Under the pieces are notes generated by a model. That model searched no databases. It was not told where the DNA came from and was given only the letters and a program-made list of their open reading frames with translations. A stretch of 48,852 nt of DNA from an uncultured Lachnospiraceae bacterium. Its GTDB lineage: Bacteria > Bacillota > Clostridia > Lachnospirales > Lachnospiraceae. Location of the stretch: the NCBI GenBank assembly GCA_902789265.1, contig CADANR010000001.1:1-48852 (forward strand). The letters are read 5' to 3'. Position 1 is the stretch's first letter. Each line of letters opens with the position of its first letter. Below, piece after piece: positions 15,785-24,768 of the stretch. The position numbers and the translations under genes were made by a program.

Positions 15785-17347
15785 TTATTTTCTGATTAAC
15801 TCGTCCACCTGTTCAAAGACTGCATCTTCTCCCTCGCAACCTTCGATCCGGACATTCATCATTTCAAATTTCTTTACGTTTCTTGCATAAATTCCTTTTT
15901 TGCAACAGGGCCCTACCCCTGAGGACATAATCGGAACATCCGGTTTGTCGGCATTTGCATCAAAGGAAATATGGATGTCTTCCAGCCTGATTTCTTCGAT
16001 TTTTTCTTCCGGAAGTCCGTCGCAGTACATGGCAGCCACGCTGCAATCCTTTGCTTCGATATTCTTAAAATACAGTCTTCCGATTTTCGGTGTATTGTCA
16101 TCCACGGGATAAGCTTCCCTGCTTTGTACATATTCCGTTTTTCCGTCCGGATCGCAGAAGTAAAAACTGTTTACGGTAAAGGGTGTTTTCACTTTTTCCA
16201 TCCGGATATTCTGAAAAATGATTTCGTCCAAAACGGAGTCCTTGCCTCGACCACGTCTTGTCTTAATTCTCAGGCCCCTGTCGGTGTTACGAAAGAAACA
16301 GTCTTTCACCAGCAGGTCTTTCACTCCCCCTGCAATCTCGCTTCCTAATGTTACAGCTCCGTGACCGTCTTCCATCAGGCATCTGGATATTACGATTTTT
16401 TCACTGGGGCGGCCGCATTTTCTTGCCATAAAGATTTTTCCGGATTTTACGGCGATGCAATCATCTCCGAGAGAAAATCGAACCCCTGAAATTTCCACGT
16501 CCCTGCAGGATTCCGGATCGATTCCGTCGGTATTCGGCGAATCCTTCGGATTCGTCAAATTCAGTGCAAAAAGCTTAATTCCTTCACAGTAAAAAGGATG
16601 TATGGTCCAGCACGGAGAATTCATTACGGTGATTCCCGCAAGTGTCACATTCTTACAATCTTTGAGAAATACGGTTCTGGGTCTGTAGGCGGTACGCATT
16701 TTCTTCGGCTCAAACCACCAGTCTTCCTTCGTGGCATTTCCGTTAACGCATCCTTCTCCGTATATATGAACATCTTCCACTTCCAGGCCGCAGATGATTC
16801 CGGCAAACATGGGTCTCGGATTTCCTTCCCAGGTTCCCAGATAATATTCCTCTTTTTCATCATAGGTTTGAATCTCGCCGGGAAAATGGGGATGCAGTTC
16901 CCGATCCCTGACGGAAAGGATTTCCGCATCTTTCTGAAGTTCCAGATTCAGACCGCTTTTCAGAAAAATATTGGTAATGCAATACTTCCCTGCCGGAAGA
17001 AGAACCCTGCCGTCTTTGGGGCATGCCATAATTGCTGCCTGAATGAAAACGGTATCGTCATGCACTCCGTCTCCGAAGGCCCCCAGCGATTTGACGTTTA
17101 AGGTGATGCTTTCCTTCTTTGTGGTAAAACGTACGCCTTCCACCAAATCTCCCGATTCTTTTTCCAAACGGATTTCATACTCCGTTTCCGGTTTTAAGCC
17201 GGAAATGTAATTCAGTGCTTTGTTTGTGGAAATCCGTTCCTGCCCGCCGACTTTGATGACGTAGGATTCTTTGGTGTAATAATCCCCGCCGTCGTCGATT
17301 TCAAGAACTGCATATCTTGCTGTTACATCCCGTAATTTAATGCTCAT
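15785..17347 (-). CDS. polygalacturonase-type glycoside hydrolase family 28, cytoplasmic
   Basis: About 520 residues. An N-terminal fibronectin-III-like region (about 1-85: LRDVTARYAVLEIDDGG, YEIRLEKESG) precedes a GH28 beta-helix that begins with NVKSLGAFGDGVHDDT. Catalytic motifs are present: NTDGIDPESC, SLGDDCIAVKSG (the Asp pair), GHGAVTLGSE and RIKTRRGRG. There is no signal peptide, so it probably hydrolyses imported oligogalacturonides or rhamnogalacturonan fragments from the end (exo type). The start at 17347 (MSIKLRD) has GAGGAAGAG and avoids the 45-base overlap implied by the longer ORF. Confidence 0.9.
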   Translation of the reverse strand: MSIKLRDVTARYAVLEIDDGGDYYTKESYVIKVGGQERISTNKALNYISGLKPETEYEIRLEKESGDLVEGVRFTTKKESITLNVKSLGAFGDGVHDDTVFIQAAIMACPKDGRVLLPAGKYCITNIFLKSGLNLELQKDAEILSVRDRELHPHFPGEIQTYDEKEEYYLGTWEGNPRPMFAGIICGLEVEDVHIYGEGCVNGNATKEDWWFEPKKMRTAYRPRTVFLKDCKNVTLAGITVMNSPCWTIHPFYCEGIKLFALNLTNPKDSPNTDGIDPESCRDVEISGVRFSLGDDCIAVKSGKIFMARKCGRPSEKIVISRCLMEDGHGAVTLGSEIAGGVKDLLVKDCFFRNTDRGLRIKTRRGRGKDSVLDEIIFQNIRMEKVKTPFTVNSFYFCDPDGKTEYVQSREAYPVDDNTPKIGRLYFKNIEAKDCSVAAMYCDGLPEEKIEEIRLEDIHISFDANADKPDVPIMSSGVGPCCKKGIYARNVKKFEMMNVRIEGCEGEDAVFEQVDELIRK

Positions 17348-17355
17348 ACTCTTCC

Positions 17356-18462
17356 TCATTGATTTGCCTGAAGATACTGTGCGAATGCCATGAAGAAACA
17401 TCCAACGCCCTTGGGATCATCTTCCACAACAGGCTCGGAAAGGTAATATTCCACCGATCCGTCTCTTCTTTCGTTGTCTGCAGGTCCCAGACCGGAAACC
17501 GATACAATTCCGCCTAAGTGGTATCCGCCGTCATGTTCCTTCAGCATATTTTCCATCAGACCTTCCATGATTTTGTTGCCGATGGGGAGATATTTTTCTT
17601 CCAGAAGAATTCCCATGTTGACCGCTTTCAGTACCGCATAGGCAACCATGGAACTTCCGGAGGTTTCCAGGTAATTTCCTTTTACATCCGGTCTGTCGAT
17701 TACGTCATAGAAAAGTCCGGTTTTTTCATCCATATACTGCAAAATGCCCTGAATCATCTCTCTGAAAATATCCACCATGGCATGATATTTTTCATAAATA
17801 TCGCTGTCCATATGATCAATAACATCGATGATTGCCATCAGATACCAGCCCATGCTGCGAAGCCAGAAGTTTTTGGAACACCCCGTCTCTTTATCCGCCC
17901 AGAAAATGCTCTTTGACTCGTCATATCCGTGATAGCAAAGCATCTTCTCTTTATTCAGCATAAGTTTCTGGACATTTTCAAACTGGGATACGATGTCGGC
18001 ATACTGTTCCCTTCCGTCGAATTTCGTTTCATATTCCATGTAGAAGGGCTGGGCCATATAAAGGCCGTCCAGCCAGATCTGATCGGGATAAATTTTCTTA
18101 TGGAAAAAATTGCCGCACTTGCATCTTGGCTGGGTACGAACCTGATCCATAATCTGTTCGATGGCACCCTTGTATTTTTCTTCTTTGGTATACTCGTATA
18201 CTGCGAAAAGGCATTTGCCCGCATTCACGCTGTCGATGTTGTATTTTCCCTCTTCGTAGTTGGTAATCCGGCCTTCCTCGCTGATGCATCCGCTTAAATA
18301 GCGAATCAAAAACTGCATGTATTTTTCATCGCCGGTATACTCATAAAAATCCCTCGCAGCCTTTAACGTGCATCCGTCTTCGTAATTCCAGTATTTCTTG
18401 TAATTCTTGTAATCCGCTAAATACTCCTCCAGATACCGAAATGCCTTCTCCTTATTTTCCAT
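17356..18462 (-). CDS. unsaturated (rhamno)galacturonyl hydrolase, GH105
   Basis: A 368-residue (alpha/alpha)6-barrel protein like Bacillus YteR/YesR. It removes 4,5-unsaturated uronate from the non-reducing end of pectin oligosaccharides by hydration of the double bond. The catalytic Asp is in PDQIWLDGLYMAQPF (D132), with further conserved parts FWLRSMGWYLMAI, GNYLETSGSSMVAYA and YYLSEPVVEDDPKGVGCFFMA. No signal peptide. Its product feeds KdgF/KduI. The ribosome site AAAGGAGAAAGG is strong, and the gene lies 17 nt after uxaA. Confidence 0.93.
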   Translation of the reverse strand: MENKEKAFRYLEEYLADYKNYKKYWNYEDGCTLKAARDFYEYTGDEKYMQFLIRYLSGCISEEGRITNYEEGKYNIDSVNAGKCLFAVYEYTKEEKYKGAIEQIMDQVRTQPRCKCGNFFHKKIYPDQIWLDGLYMAQPFYMEYETKFDGREQYADIVSQFENVQKLMLNKEKMLCYHGYDESKSIFWADKETGCSKNFWLRSMGWYLMAIIDVIDHMDSDIYEKYHAMVDIFREMIQGILQYMDEKTGLFYDVIDRPDVKGNYLETSGSSMVAYAVLKAVNMGILLEEKYLPIGNKIMEGLMENMLKEHDGGYHLGGIVSVSGLGPADNERRDGSVEYYLSEPVVEDDPKGVGCFFMAFAQYLQANQ

Positions 18463-18479
18463 TCTAATCCCTTTCTCCT

Positions 18480-19964
18480 TTAAAGTGTTACTCCCTGTTT
18501 AAAAATTGCCATGTCATAAAATCCTGCGGCTTCACTCTTTACCTGCTCACCGCTTGCCACATCCAAAACTTTTTCAAACAGACGGTCCGCAAGTGTATTT
18601 AAATCCGGTCCGCCTTCTTCCAGAAGCTCTCCGGCATTAAAATCGATCCAGTTCGATTTTCTTCCCGCAATCACGGAATTGCTGGAGATTTTCATGGTGG
18701 GAACCGGTGATGCAAAGGGCGTTCCCCGTCCTGTTGTAAAAAGTACAATCTGTGCACCTGCCGCTGCCAGTCCGGTTGCCGCTACCAGATCGTTTCCGGG
18801 AGCGGATAAAAGATTGAGTCCCGGAGTTTTCACCGTCTCGCCGTATTTCAAAACATCCACCACGGCACTGCTGCCGGATTTCTGTGTACAGCCGTTGGAC
18901 TTATCTTCCAGTGTGGAGATTCCGCCTGCTTTGTTTCCGGGAGAAGGATTCTCGTAAATGGTCTGGTTGTGACTCTTAAAATACTGTTTAAAATCATTAA
19001 TCAGATTCACGGTCTTGGAAAATACTTCCTCGTTCACACAGCGGTTCATCAGAATTTCTTCCGCGCCGAACATTTCGGGAACTTCCGTCAAAATCGTGCT
19101 GCCCCCTGCAGATACCAGCAGGTCCGAGAATTTCCCCACAAGGGGATTTGCCGTAATTCCGGAGAATCCGTCGCTTCCACCGCATTTTAATCCAACCACC
19201 AGCTTGGAAGCATCCATGGAAACTCTCTTTTCGTCCTTACAGCGCTCAATCAGTTTTTTCACCCGTTCCACGCCTTCGCCGATTTCATCTTCGTATTCCT
19301 GGGCCACAAGAAATTCCACTCTTGTTTCGTCGTACTCTCCCAAATATCCTTTTAAAACATCAATATTGCTGTTCTCGCATCCCAGTCCCAGAACCAGGAC
19401 TCCGCCTGCATTGGGATGATTGATTAAATTGGCAAGAATCTGTCTGGTATGCTCCTGATCCTCTCCCATCTGGGAACATCCGTAAGGATGGCGAAACGCA
19501 ATTACATTTTCCACGCTGCCTTCCGCAAAAGAAGCACTTTCCCGTTCAATGGCTTTCGCCACATCGTTGACACAACCTACGGTGGGGATGATCCAGATAT
19601 CATTCCGGATTCCGGCTTTGCCGTTCTTTCTTTCATATCCCATAAAGGTGGCACTTTTCTTTTCCGTGGCGGGAATTTCAACCGGACTATAACTGTAGTT
19701 CAATAAATCTCCCAATCCGGTTTTCATATTGTGGGTATGGACATGGCTGCCGGCTTTTATTTCCATAGTGGCTACGCCGATGGCATTTCCGTATTTGATT
19801 ACTTTCTCACCTGACGCAATGTCTTTTAGTGCAACCTTGTGTCCTGCCGGAACAGCCTCCTTTGTGACCAGTGAAAAATCTTCGGCGGAGATTTCACATC
19901 CCGCTTCCAGATTTTCCAGTGCCACAGCCACATTGTCCAATGCATTAATTCTGATAATCTTCAT
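18480..19964 (-). CDS. uxaA: altronate dehydratase
   Basis: A 494-residue UxaA. It dehydrates D-altronate to 2-keto-3-deoxygluconate, the last step of the galacturonate branch. The N-terminal SAF domain (about 1-95, GHKVALKDIASGEKVIKYG) is followed by the dehydratase domain with GYERKNGKAGIRNDIWIIPT, AFRHPYGCSQMGED, LGLGCENSN and GLKCGGSDGFSGITANP. Conserved cysteines and histidines of the iron site are in place. Full length for the family (about 495). It is the second gene of the operon after uxaB. Confidence 0.95.
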   Translation of the reverse strand: MKIIRINALDNVAVALENLEAGCEISAEDFSLVTKEAVPAGHKVALKDIASGEKVIKYGNAIGVATMEIKAGSHVHTHNMKTGLGDLLNYSYSPVEIPATEKKSATFMGYERKNGKAGIRNDIWIIPTVGCVNDVAKAIERESASFAEGSVENVIAFRHPYGCSQMGEDQEHTRQILANLINHPNAGGVLVLGLGCENSNIDVLKGYLGEYDETRVEFLVAQEYEDEIGEGVERVKKLIERCKDEKRVSMDASKLVVGLKCGGSDGFSGITANPLVGKFSDLLVSAGGSTILTEVPEMFGAEEILMNRCVNEEVFSKTVNLINDFKQYFKSHNQTIYENPSPGNKAGGISTLEDKSNGCTQKSGSSAVVDVLKYGETVKTPGLNLLSAPGNDLVAATGLAAAGAQIVLFTTGRGTPFASPVPTMKISSNSVIAGRKSNWIDFNAGELLEEGGPDLNTLADRLFEKVLDVASGEQVKSEAAGFYDMAIFKQGVTL

Positions 19965-19992
19965 AGTTTTCTCTGATTCGAAATTGTTTTTT

Positions 19993-20087
19993 GAATGATC
20001 TGTTTATTTGTTTTCGAATGATCTGTTTATTTGTTTTCGAATGGTCTGATTTGTTTGCTTTCGAATACTCTTATTGATTTGTTTTTC
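19993..20087 (-). repeat. 23-25-bp tandem repeat between uxaB and uxaA
   Basis: Four units begin at 19993, 20016, 20039 and 20063; the first two are identical 23-mers (plus strand GAATGATCTGTTTATTTG then TTTTC) and the others are diverged. They occupy the 167-bp spacer in the operon and code for nothing. Confidence 0.88.
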
Positions 20088-20131
20088 GATTTTTTCGATT
20101 TCTTTCGATTTCTTTCCTGCGTTAACGCTTC

Positions 20132-21595
20132 TTACTGAAGGTTCTTGCGAAGCGCTTCTCTCATGCCTAAAGTTCTGATGTCGTTAAGATCGGATGCCAC
20201 CGCATCTTTTAACCCTTCTACCTTTGTTAAGTCTTCTCCGAAGAAATCTTCTGAGGAAAGAAATGCTTCCGTAAAGGTTTCTGCATCTTTTCCGGAATTT
20301 TCTTTAAAGAACTCAAGCACCGCCGCATCATCCATGATACGATATTCTTCTCCGTTTCTGTTTCCGATTAAAGCACCGTCCTTCATTTCCTTTCCGGTGT
20401 AGAATGCCATCAGTGCAGCAATGGAAAACGCAAGATGTTTCGGAAGTTTTCCTTCCCTTTTTACATATTCCAAAAGGCTGGGCATGCATCTTGCTCTCCA
20501 TTTGGAAACCGAATTTAAGGAAATGGATAAAAGTGCATGTTTTACATAAGGGTTGCGGAAACGAGTCATTACGGCATCCGCAAAATCTTCCAGATCCTTC
20601 TTCGGCAAATCCAGGGTCGGAATAATCTCTCCGTAAACGGTTTCTTTGATGAAGGAAAGAACGTCTTCATCTTCCATTGACTGCAATACAATATCGTTTC
20701 CGCATAAATAGGATGCCAGTACGAAAGAAGTATGGGCACCGTTTAAGATGCGGACTTTTCTCTGTTTGTAAGGTTTCTGATTATCCGTATAGATTACGGG
20801 AAGTCCTGCTTTGTCCAAAGGGAACTCTCCGCTGATATCCTTCGGGCATTCGATCACCCAAAGTGCAAAGGGCTCGCCCGTTACAATGAGTTCATCCCGA
20901 TAGCCCCATTCCTGCCAGAGGGATTCGTCTTCTCCTTTGGGATAGCCGGTTACAATCCGGTCTACCAATGTGGAGCAGAAAATGCAGCAGTCGTTCACCC
21001 ATTTTTTGAATTCGTCTCCCAAGTTCCAGTTATCTATCTGTGCGTTGACGCACTCCTTTAAATGAATTCCGTTGTCATCAATCAGTTCGACGGGAAGCAT
21101 TACAAGGCCTTTATCCGGAGCACCTTTGAAAAATTCAAAACGCTCAAATAAGAACTTAGTCAGCTTCCCGGGGAAAGTGTGAGGAGGAATGTAGTCGAAC
21201 CGATCGTTTGCGTCATATACGATTCCGGCTTCCGTTGTATTGGAAACGATAAAACGCAGTGTATCAAGACGTGCATACGCACTGTATTTCTCATATTCAT
21301 TGATTGCATCCGCCGTATCTTCCACGCTGGTAATCACTCTGTTCTTTACTTCCGCTTTTCCGTCCGTGATTCCGCGAAGAGATACCGTATAGAAACAATC
21401 CTGCTTTTTAAACCGCTCTAAGGATCCGAACTCAATCGGCTTTACAAGCACGATATTTCCGTCGAACTCTCCTTTTTCATTTGCAATATCTATCATGTAG
21501 TCCACAAATCCGCGAAGGAAGTTTCCTTCACCAAACTGAAGTACTTTTACGGGACGTTCTTTTCTGTTAACGCTTTTAGATGATATTAATTCCAT
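20132..21595 (-). CDS. uxaB: tagaturonate reductase (altronate oxidoreductase)
   Basis: About 487 residues of the mannitol-dehydrogenase/UxaB family, reducing D-tagaturonate to D-altronate with NADH. The N-terminal VLQFGEGNFLRGFVDYMID is the nucleotide-binding turn of the group. FIVSNTTEAGI, the catalytic-Lys region and RVRILNGAHTSFVLASYL (typed here as KVRILNGAHTS) are highly typical of UxaB. The start at 21595 (MELISSKSV) has AGGAGAAAG; the longer ORF would need a TTG. It is the first gene of the 13-kb operon. Confidence 0.94.
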   Translation of the reverse strand: MELISSKSVNRKERPVKVLQFGEGNFLRGFVDYMIDIANEKGEFDGNIVLVKPIEFGSLERFKKQDCFYTVSLRGITDGKAEVKNRVITSVEDTADAINEYEKYSAYARLDTLRFIVSNTTEAGIVYDANDRFDYIPPHTFPGKLTKFLFERFEFFKGAPDKGLVMLPVELIDDNGIHLKECVNAQIDNWNLGDEFKKWVNDCCIFCSTLVDRIVTGYPKGEDESLWQEWGYRDELIVTGEPFALWVIECPKDISGEFPLDKAGLPVIYTDNQKPYKQRKVRILNGAHTSFVLASYLCGNDIVLQSMEDEDVLSFIKETVYGEIIPTLDLPKKDLEDFADAVMTRFRNPYVKHALLSISLNSVSKWRARCMPSLLEYVKREGKLPKHLAFSIAALMAFYTGKEMKDGALIGNRNGEEYRIMDDAAVLEFFKENSGKDAETFTEAFLSSEDFFGEDLTKVEGLKDAVASDLNDIRTLGMREALRKNLQ

Positions 21596-21678
21596 TTCTT
21601 TCTCCTGTTCTTTTCTGCTCAAAGATTCACTTTATCTATCTTTTTTTGTTTCAATTCTTTTCACAAGTATCATTTTTG

Positions 21679-21692
21679 TGAAAGCGCTTACA
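21679..21692. promoter_or_regulatory. cre/LacI-type operator at the uxaB promoter
   Basis: TGAAAGCGCTTACA here is the exact reverse complement of the operator at the SBP promoter (30933-30946). It begins seven bases downstream of the uxaB -10 box, so a bound LacI-family protein would block initiation or early elongation. The divergent lacI gene and a CcpA homologue elsewhere are both possible readers. Confidence 0.75.
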
Positions 21693-21699
21693 TATTCAT

Positions 21700-21728
21700 A
21701 TCTTACTTCATCTTCTTTTTTTCGTCAA
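21700..21728 (-). promoter_or_regulatory. promoter of the uxaB operon
   Basis: On the minus strand TTGACG (21728-21723) and TAAGAT (21705-21700) are separated by 17 bases. The predicted start falls at the edge of the operator at 21679-21692. Confidence 0.7.
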
Positions 21729-21797
21729 TATCTGGCATGCTCATTTTTCCTTGTATTTTCGCATAAAATATTCATCTTTTTTTCGTCAATTTTTTCC

Positions 21798-21826
21798 TTG
21801 CCTATTTTCCATGCCGAGAATATAAT
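21798..21826 (+). promoter_or_regulatory. promoter of lacI-uxaC
   Basis: TTGCCT (21798-21803) and TATAAT (21821-21826) lie 17 bp apart on the plus strand. The start would be near 21833, giving a leader of about 275 nt that contains the 45-bp repeats. Confidence 0.7.
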
Positions 21827-21879
21827 ATGGTTGTATCTATGTAAATCCTTTCATGATTTTTACAATTTTTGAAACAAGC

Positions 21880-22058
21880 CGAATCGCAATAGTAGTTTCG
21901 ATATTACTGCATATAGAAACCATCCGAATTGTAAAAACAGTTTCGATATTACTGCATATAGAAACCATCCGAATTGTAAAAACAGATTCGATTTACTACA
22001 TAATAGAAACAAGCGAATTGTAAAACAGTTTCAATTTACTTCGTCACAATATAGATGT
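21880..22058 (+). repeat. four 45-bp tandem repeats in the lacI leader
   Basis: Units start at 21880, 21925, 21970 and 22014. Units 1 and 2 are almost the same over their last 30 bases; 3 and 4 are diverged. Each good unit contains the dyad GTTTC-g-ATAT-tactgc-ATAT-a-GAAAC, which would fold as a hairpin in RNA or act as a protein site in DNA. The array begins about 47 nt after the predicted start and ends 50 nt before the lacI ATG. Confidence 0.9.
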
Positions 22059-22107
22059 TTCGGAAAAAATCCGATTCTTCATATTTTTATGAAAAAGGGG
22101 AATTGCA

Positions 22108-23112
22108 ATGACTATTTATGACATCTCGCAGAAGGCCGGAGTTTCCATTGCTACCGTATCCAGAGTGTTAAACGGAAACGCCAACGTCAGTGAAAAGACC
22201 AGGAAAAAGGTTATGGACGTGATCGAGAAATACGATTATGCTCCGAATGTTTTTGCAAGAGGTCTCGGCCTGGATTCCATGAACTGTGTAGGAATCCTGT
22301 GTGCGGATTCATCCGATATTTATCTTGCAAAAGCAGTTTACTATATCGAGCAGGGGCTTCGCGCCAACGGATACAATGCTCTACTTGCCTGTACGGGCTA
22401 TGATTTGGAAAACAGAAAGAAATCCCTGAACATGATTTTAAACCAGCGGGTTGACTGTGTTATTTTAGTCGGTTCTTCTTTCTTAGAGCAGAATGACACG
22501 GATAACAGTTACATTCGTGAAGCAGCTGCCAAAATGCCGGTGATGCTACTGAATGCGGATTTCGACTCCGAGAATGTATACTGTGTGCTCTGTGATGATT
22601 TCAAATCCACCATGGATGCCACTCTTTGGCTGATGGATCACAAGCACAAAAAAATCCTTTATTTATATAATTCCAATTCCTATTCCGCCATTCGCAAACT
22701 TTCCGGATACCGTTCCGCTATTTTGATGAAGGAACAGACCCTGGATAAGAATTACGAATTATTCTATTCCGGAAGCAGGGATGACATTGATGGCGTAAGG
22801 GAACTTCTTTTAGAAGCCAGAAAAAAAGGACTGGAATTTGATGCCGTTTTATGCGCAGACGATTCTCTCGCAAGCGGAGTAATCAAGTATGCAAAAGCTG
22901 CGAAACTTTCCATTCCGAAGGATTTATCCGTCATCGGATATAACAATTCCATTCTTACCATTACCTGCGAACCGGAATTATCCAGTGTGGACAACCACCT
23001 GCAGGATCAATGCGAACAATTGGTTAAATCCTGTGTACAGATTTTAAGCGGCGAAGAAACACCGAGAAAAGTCATTTTCTCCGGCGAATTGGTCGAACGC
23101 TCCACAACCTGA
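22108..23112 (+). CDS. LacI-family transcriptional regulator of the uronate genes
   Basis: A 334-residue LacI/GalR protein. The N-terminal HTH is TIYDISQKAGVSIATVSRVL with the hinge NVFARGLGL, whose Leu inserts at the central CG of such operators. A periplasmic-binding-protein-like ligand domain follows (DSMNCVGILCADSSDIYLAK to VIGYNNSILT). It is transcribed with uxaC and divergently from the uxaB operon, so it probably senses a uronate or KDG-type metabolite and represses the cluster. The three CG-centred palindromes (7116, 21679, 30933) are its best candidate sites, although CcpA would accept them too. It starts after AAGGGG. Confidence 0.9.
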   Translation: MTIYDISQKAGVSIATVSRVLNGNANVSEKTRKKVMDVIEKYDYAPNVFARGLGLDSMNCVGILCADSSDIYLAKAVYYIEQGLRANGYNALLACTGYDLENRKKSLNMILNQRVDCVILVGSSFLEQNDTDNSYIREAAAKMPVMLLNADFDSENVYCVLCDDFKSTMDATLWLMDHKHKKILYLYNSNSYSAIRKLSGYRSAILMKEQTLDKNYELFYSGSRDDIDGVRELLLEARKKGLEFDAVLCADDSLASGVIKYAKAAKLSIPKDLSVIGYNNSILTITCEPELSSVDNHLQDQCEQLVKSCVQILSGEETPRKVIFSGELVERSTT

Positions 23113-23195
23113 CAGATCAAAGAATAAAAAATGTATTCATAAGAACCGCTCCGGACAGGATTTACGGTTTCTGAGAAAGGAGAAGAAAAAAGAAA

Positions 23196-24611
23196 ATGAA
23201 GAGTTTTATGGACGAAGATTTTTTGTTAAACACGCCCACTGCATCGAAATTATTTCATAATTATGCAGAAAGCACTCCGGTATTGGATTATCACTGTCAT
23301 ATCAATCCGGAAGAAATTGCAAAAGATCGCCGCTTCGAAAATATTACCCAGGTCTGGCTGGGAGGCGATCACTATAAATGGCGCTTTATGCGTTCCTGCG
23401 GTGTAGATGAGAAATACATCACCGGAGACGCTTCCGATCATGACAAATTCATCAAATGGGCCGAGTGTCTCGGACATGCCATCGGCAATCCTTTGTATCA
23501 CTGGAGCCATTTGGAATTACAAAGATATTTCGGCATTACGAAACCTTTAAACAAAAACAGTGCGGAGGAAATCTGGAATCTCTGTAACCAGCGTCTTGCA
23601 GATCCTTCCATGAGCGTCCGCAATCTGATTCGTAAATCCAATGTAACTTTAATTTGTACCACGGACGATCCCGTTGACGATTTGAGATGGCATCAGGTAA
23701 TCAAAGAGGATGCCTCCTTTGAAGTAAAGGTTCTTCCCGCATGGCGTCCGGACAAGGCAATGAACATCGAAAAGCCGGAATATCCGGACTATCTGGAAAA
23801 ACTTTCAAACGTATCCGGCATCAAAATTCAGTCCTTCGAGGATCTTTGCAAAGCCCTTACCATCCGCATGGATTTCTTTGCATCCATGGGATGTTCGGTT
23901 TCCGATCATGCACTGGAATATGTAATGTATGCTCCTGCATCCGCAGAAGAACTTGAAACCATTTTTTCAAACCGTCTGGCAGGAAACATTCCTTCCAAGG
24001 ATGAAGAATTGAAATTCAAAACAGCGTTTATGCTTTATGTCGGAAAAGAATATGCAAAAAGAAACTGGGTAATGCAGCTTCATTACGGTTGCAAGCGCGA
24101 CAACAACGATTTGATGTACCGCGCTCTCGGACCCGATACCGGATATGACTGCATTAACAATTATGCACCTTCCGCTCAGATGGCAGATTTCCTGAATGCT
24201 CTGAACAAAGACGGAAATCTTCCGAAGACCATTTTGTACAGCTTAAATCCCAATGACAACGAAGCCATCGGCACCATTCTCGGATGTTTCCAGAATTCCG
24301 ATGCTGTCGGAAAAATCCAGCAGGGCAGCGCATGGTGGTTCAACGATCACAAGATCGGCATGCAGAATCAAATGCTCTCCTTGGCAAACCTCGGAAATCT
24401 TTCCGGCTTTGTGGGAATGTTAACGGATTCCAGAAGCTTCCTGTCCTATACCAGACATGAATATTTCCGCAGAATCCTTTGTAATCTTTTGGGCGACTTT
24501 GTTGAAAACGGAGAATTTCCCAATGACGAAGAAGTCTTAAAAGAAATCGTGAAAGGCATTTCTTATAACAATGCCGTAAACTACTTTGCTTTCAATTTAC
24601 CTACTTCATAA
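23196..24611 (+). CDS. uxaC: uronate (glucuronate/galacturonate) isomerase
   Basis: A 471-residue UxaC of the amidohydrolase-like fold. It converts D-galacturonate to D-tagaturonate, and glucuronate to fructuronate. The metal-binding DYHCHI (H33, H35) sits after the first strand; VTLICTTDDPVDDLRWH, MQLHYGCKRDNN, and a C-terminal GMLTDSRSFLSYTRHEYFRRILCNLLG are all typical of the family. Length matches E. coli UxaC (470). It follows lacI by 83 bp, with a good AGAAAGGAG site. Confidence 0.96.
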   Translation: MKSFMDEDFLLNTPTASKLFHNYAESTPVLDYHCHINPEEIAKDRRFENITQVWLGGDHYKWRFMRSCGVDEKYITGDASDHDKFIKWAECLGHAIGNPLYHWSHLELQRYFGITKPLNKNSAEEIWNLCNQRLADPSMSVRNLIRKSNVTLICTTDDPVDDLRWHQVIKEDASFEVKVLPAWRPDKAMNIEKPEYPDYLEKLSNVSGIKIQSFEDLCKALTIRMDFFASMGCSVSDHALEYVMYAPASAEELETIFSNRLAGNIPSKDEELKFKTAFMLYVGKEYAKRNWVMQLHYGCKRDNNDLMYRALGPDTGYDCINNYAPSAQMADFLNALNKDGNLPKTILYSLNPNDNEAIGTILGCFQNSDAVGKIQQGSAWWFNDHKIGMQNQMLSLANLGNLSGFVGMLTDSRSFLSYTRHEYFRRILCNLLGDFVENGEFPNDEEVLKEIVKGISYNNAVNYFAFNLPTS

Positions 24612-24630
24612 TCCAAATTCCCCTTACTTT

Positions 24631-24676
24631 AAAGAGGCATCTTCTGTATCATGCAGAAAATGCCTCTTTTCTTTGT
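24631..24676 (+). terminator. terminator after uxaC
   Basis: AAAGAGGCA...TCTG (24631-24645) pairs with CAGA...TGCCTCTTT (24654-24669), followed by TCTTTGTACTC on the plus strand. It lies 20 bases past the uxaC stop. Confidence 0.82.
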
Positions 24677-24768
24677 ACTCTCTTTTCTTTAGAAATCTTT
24701 TTTTGAAAAACTTCTTTTGAATCCGGCGCATTCAAGTTGTTTTTTTAACTGAAAATTTCTTAAACTAT

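Noticed and set aside
21880..22058. CRISPR array
   Set aside because: Repeats are directly adjacent with no unique spacers and no cas genes are near.
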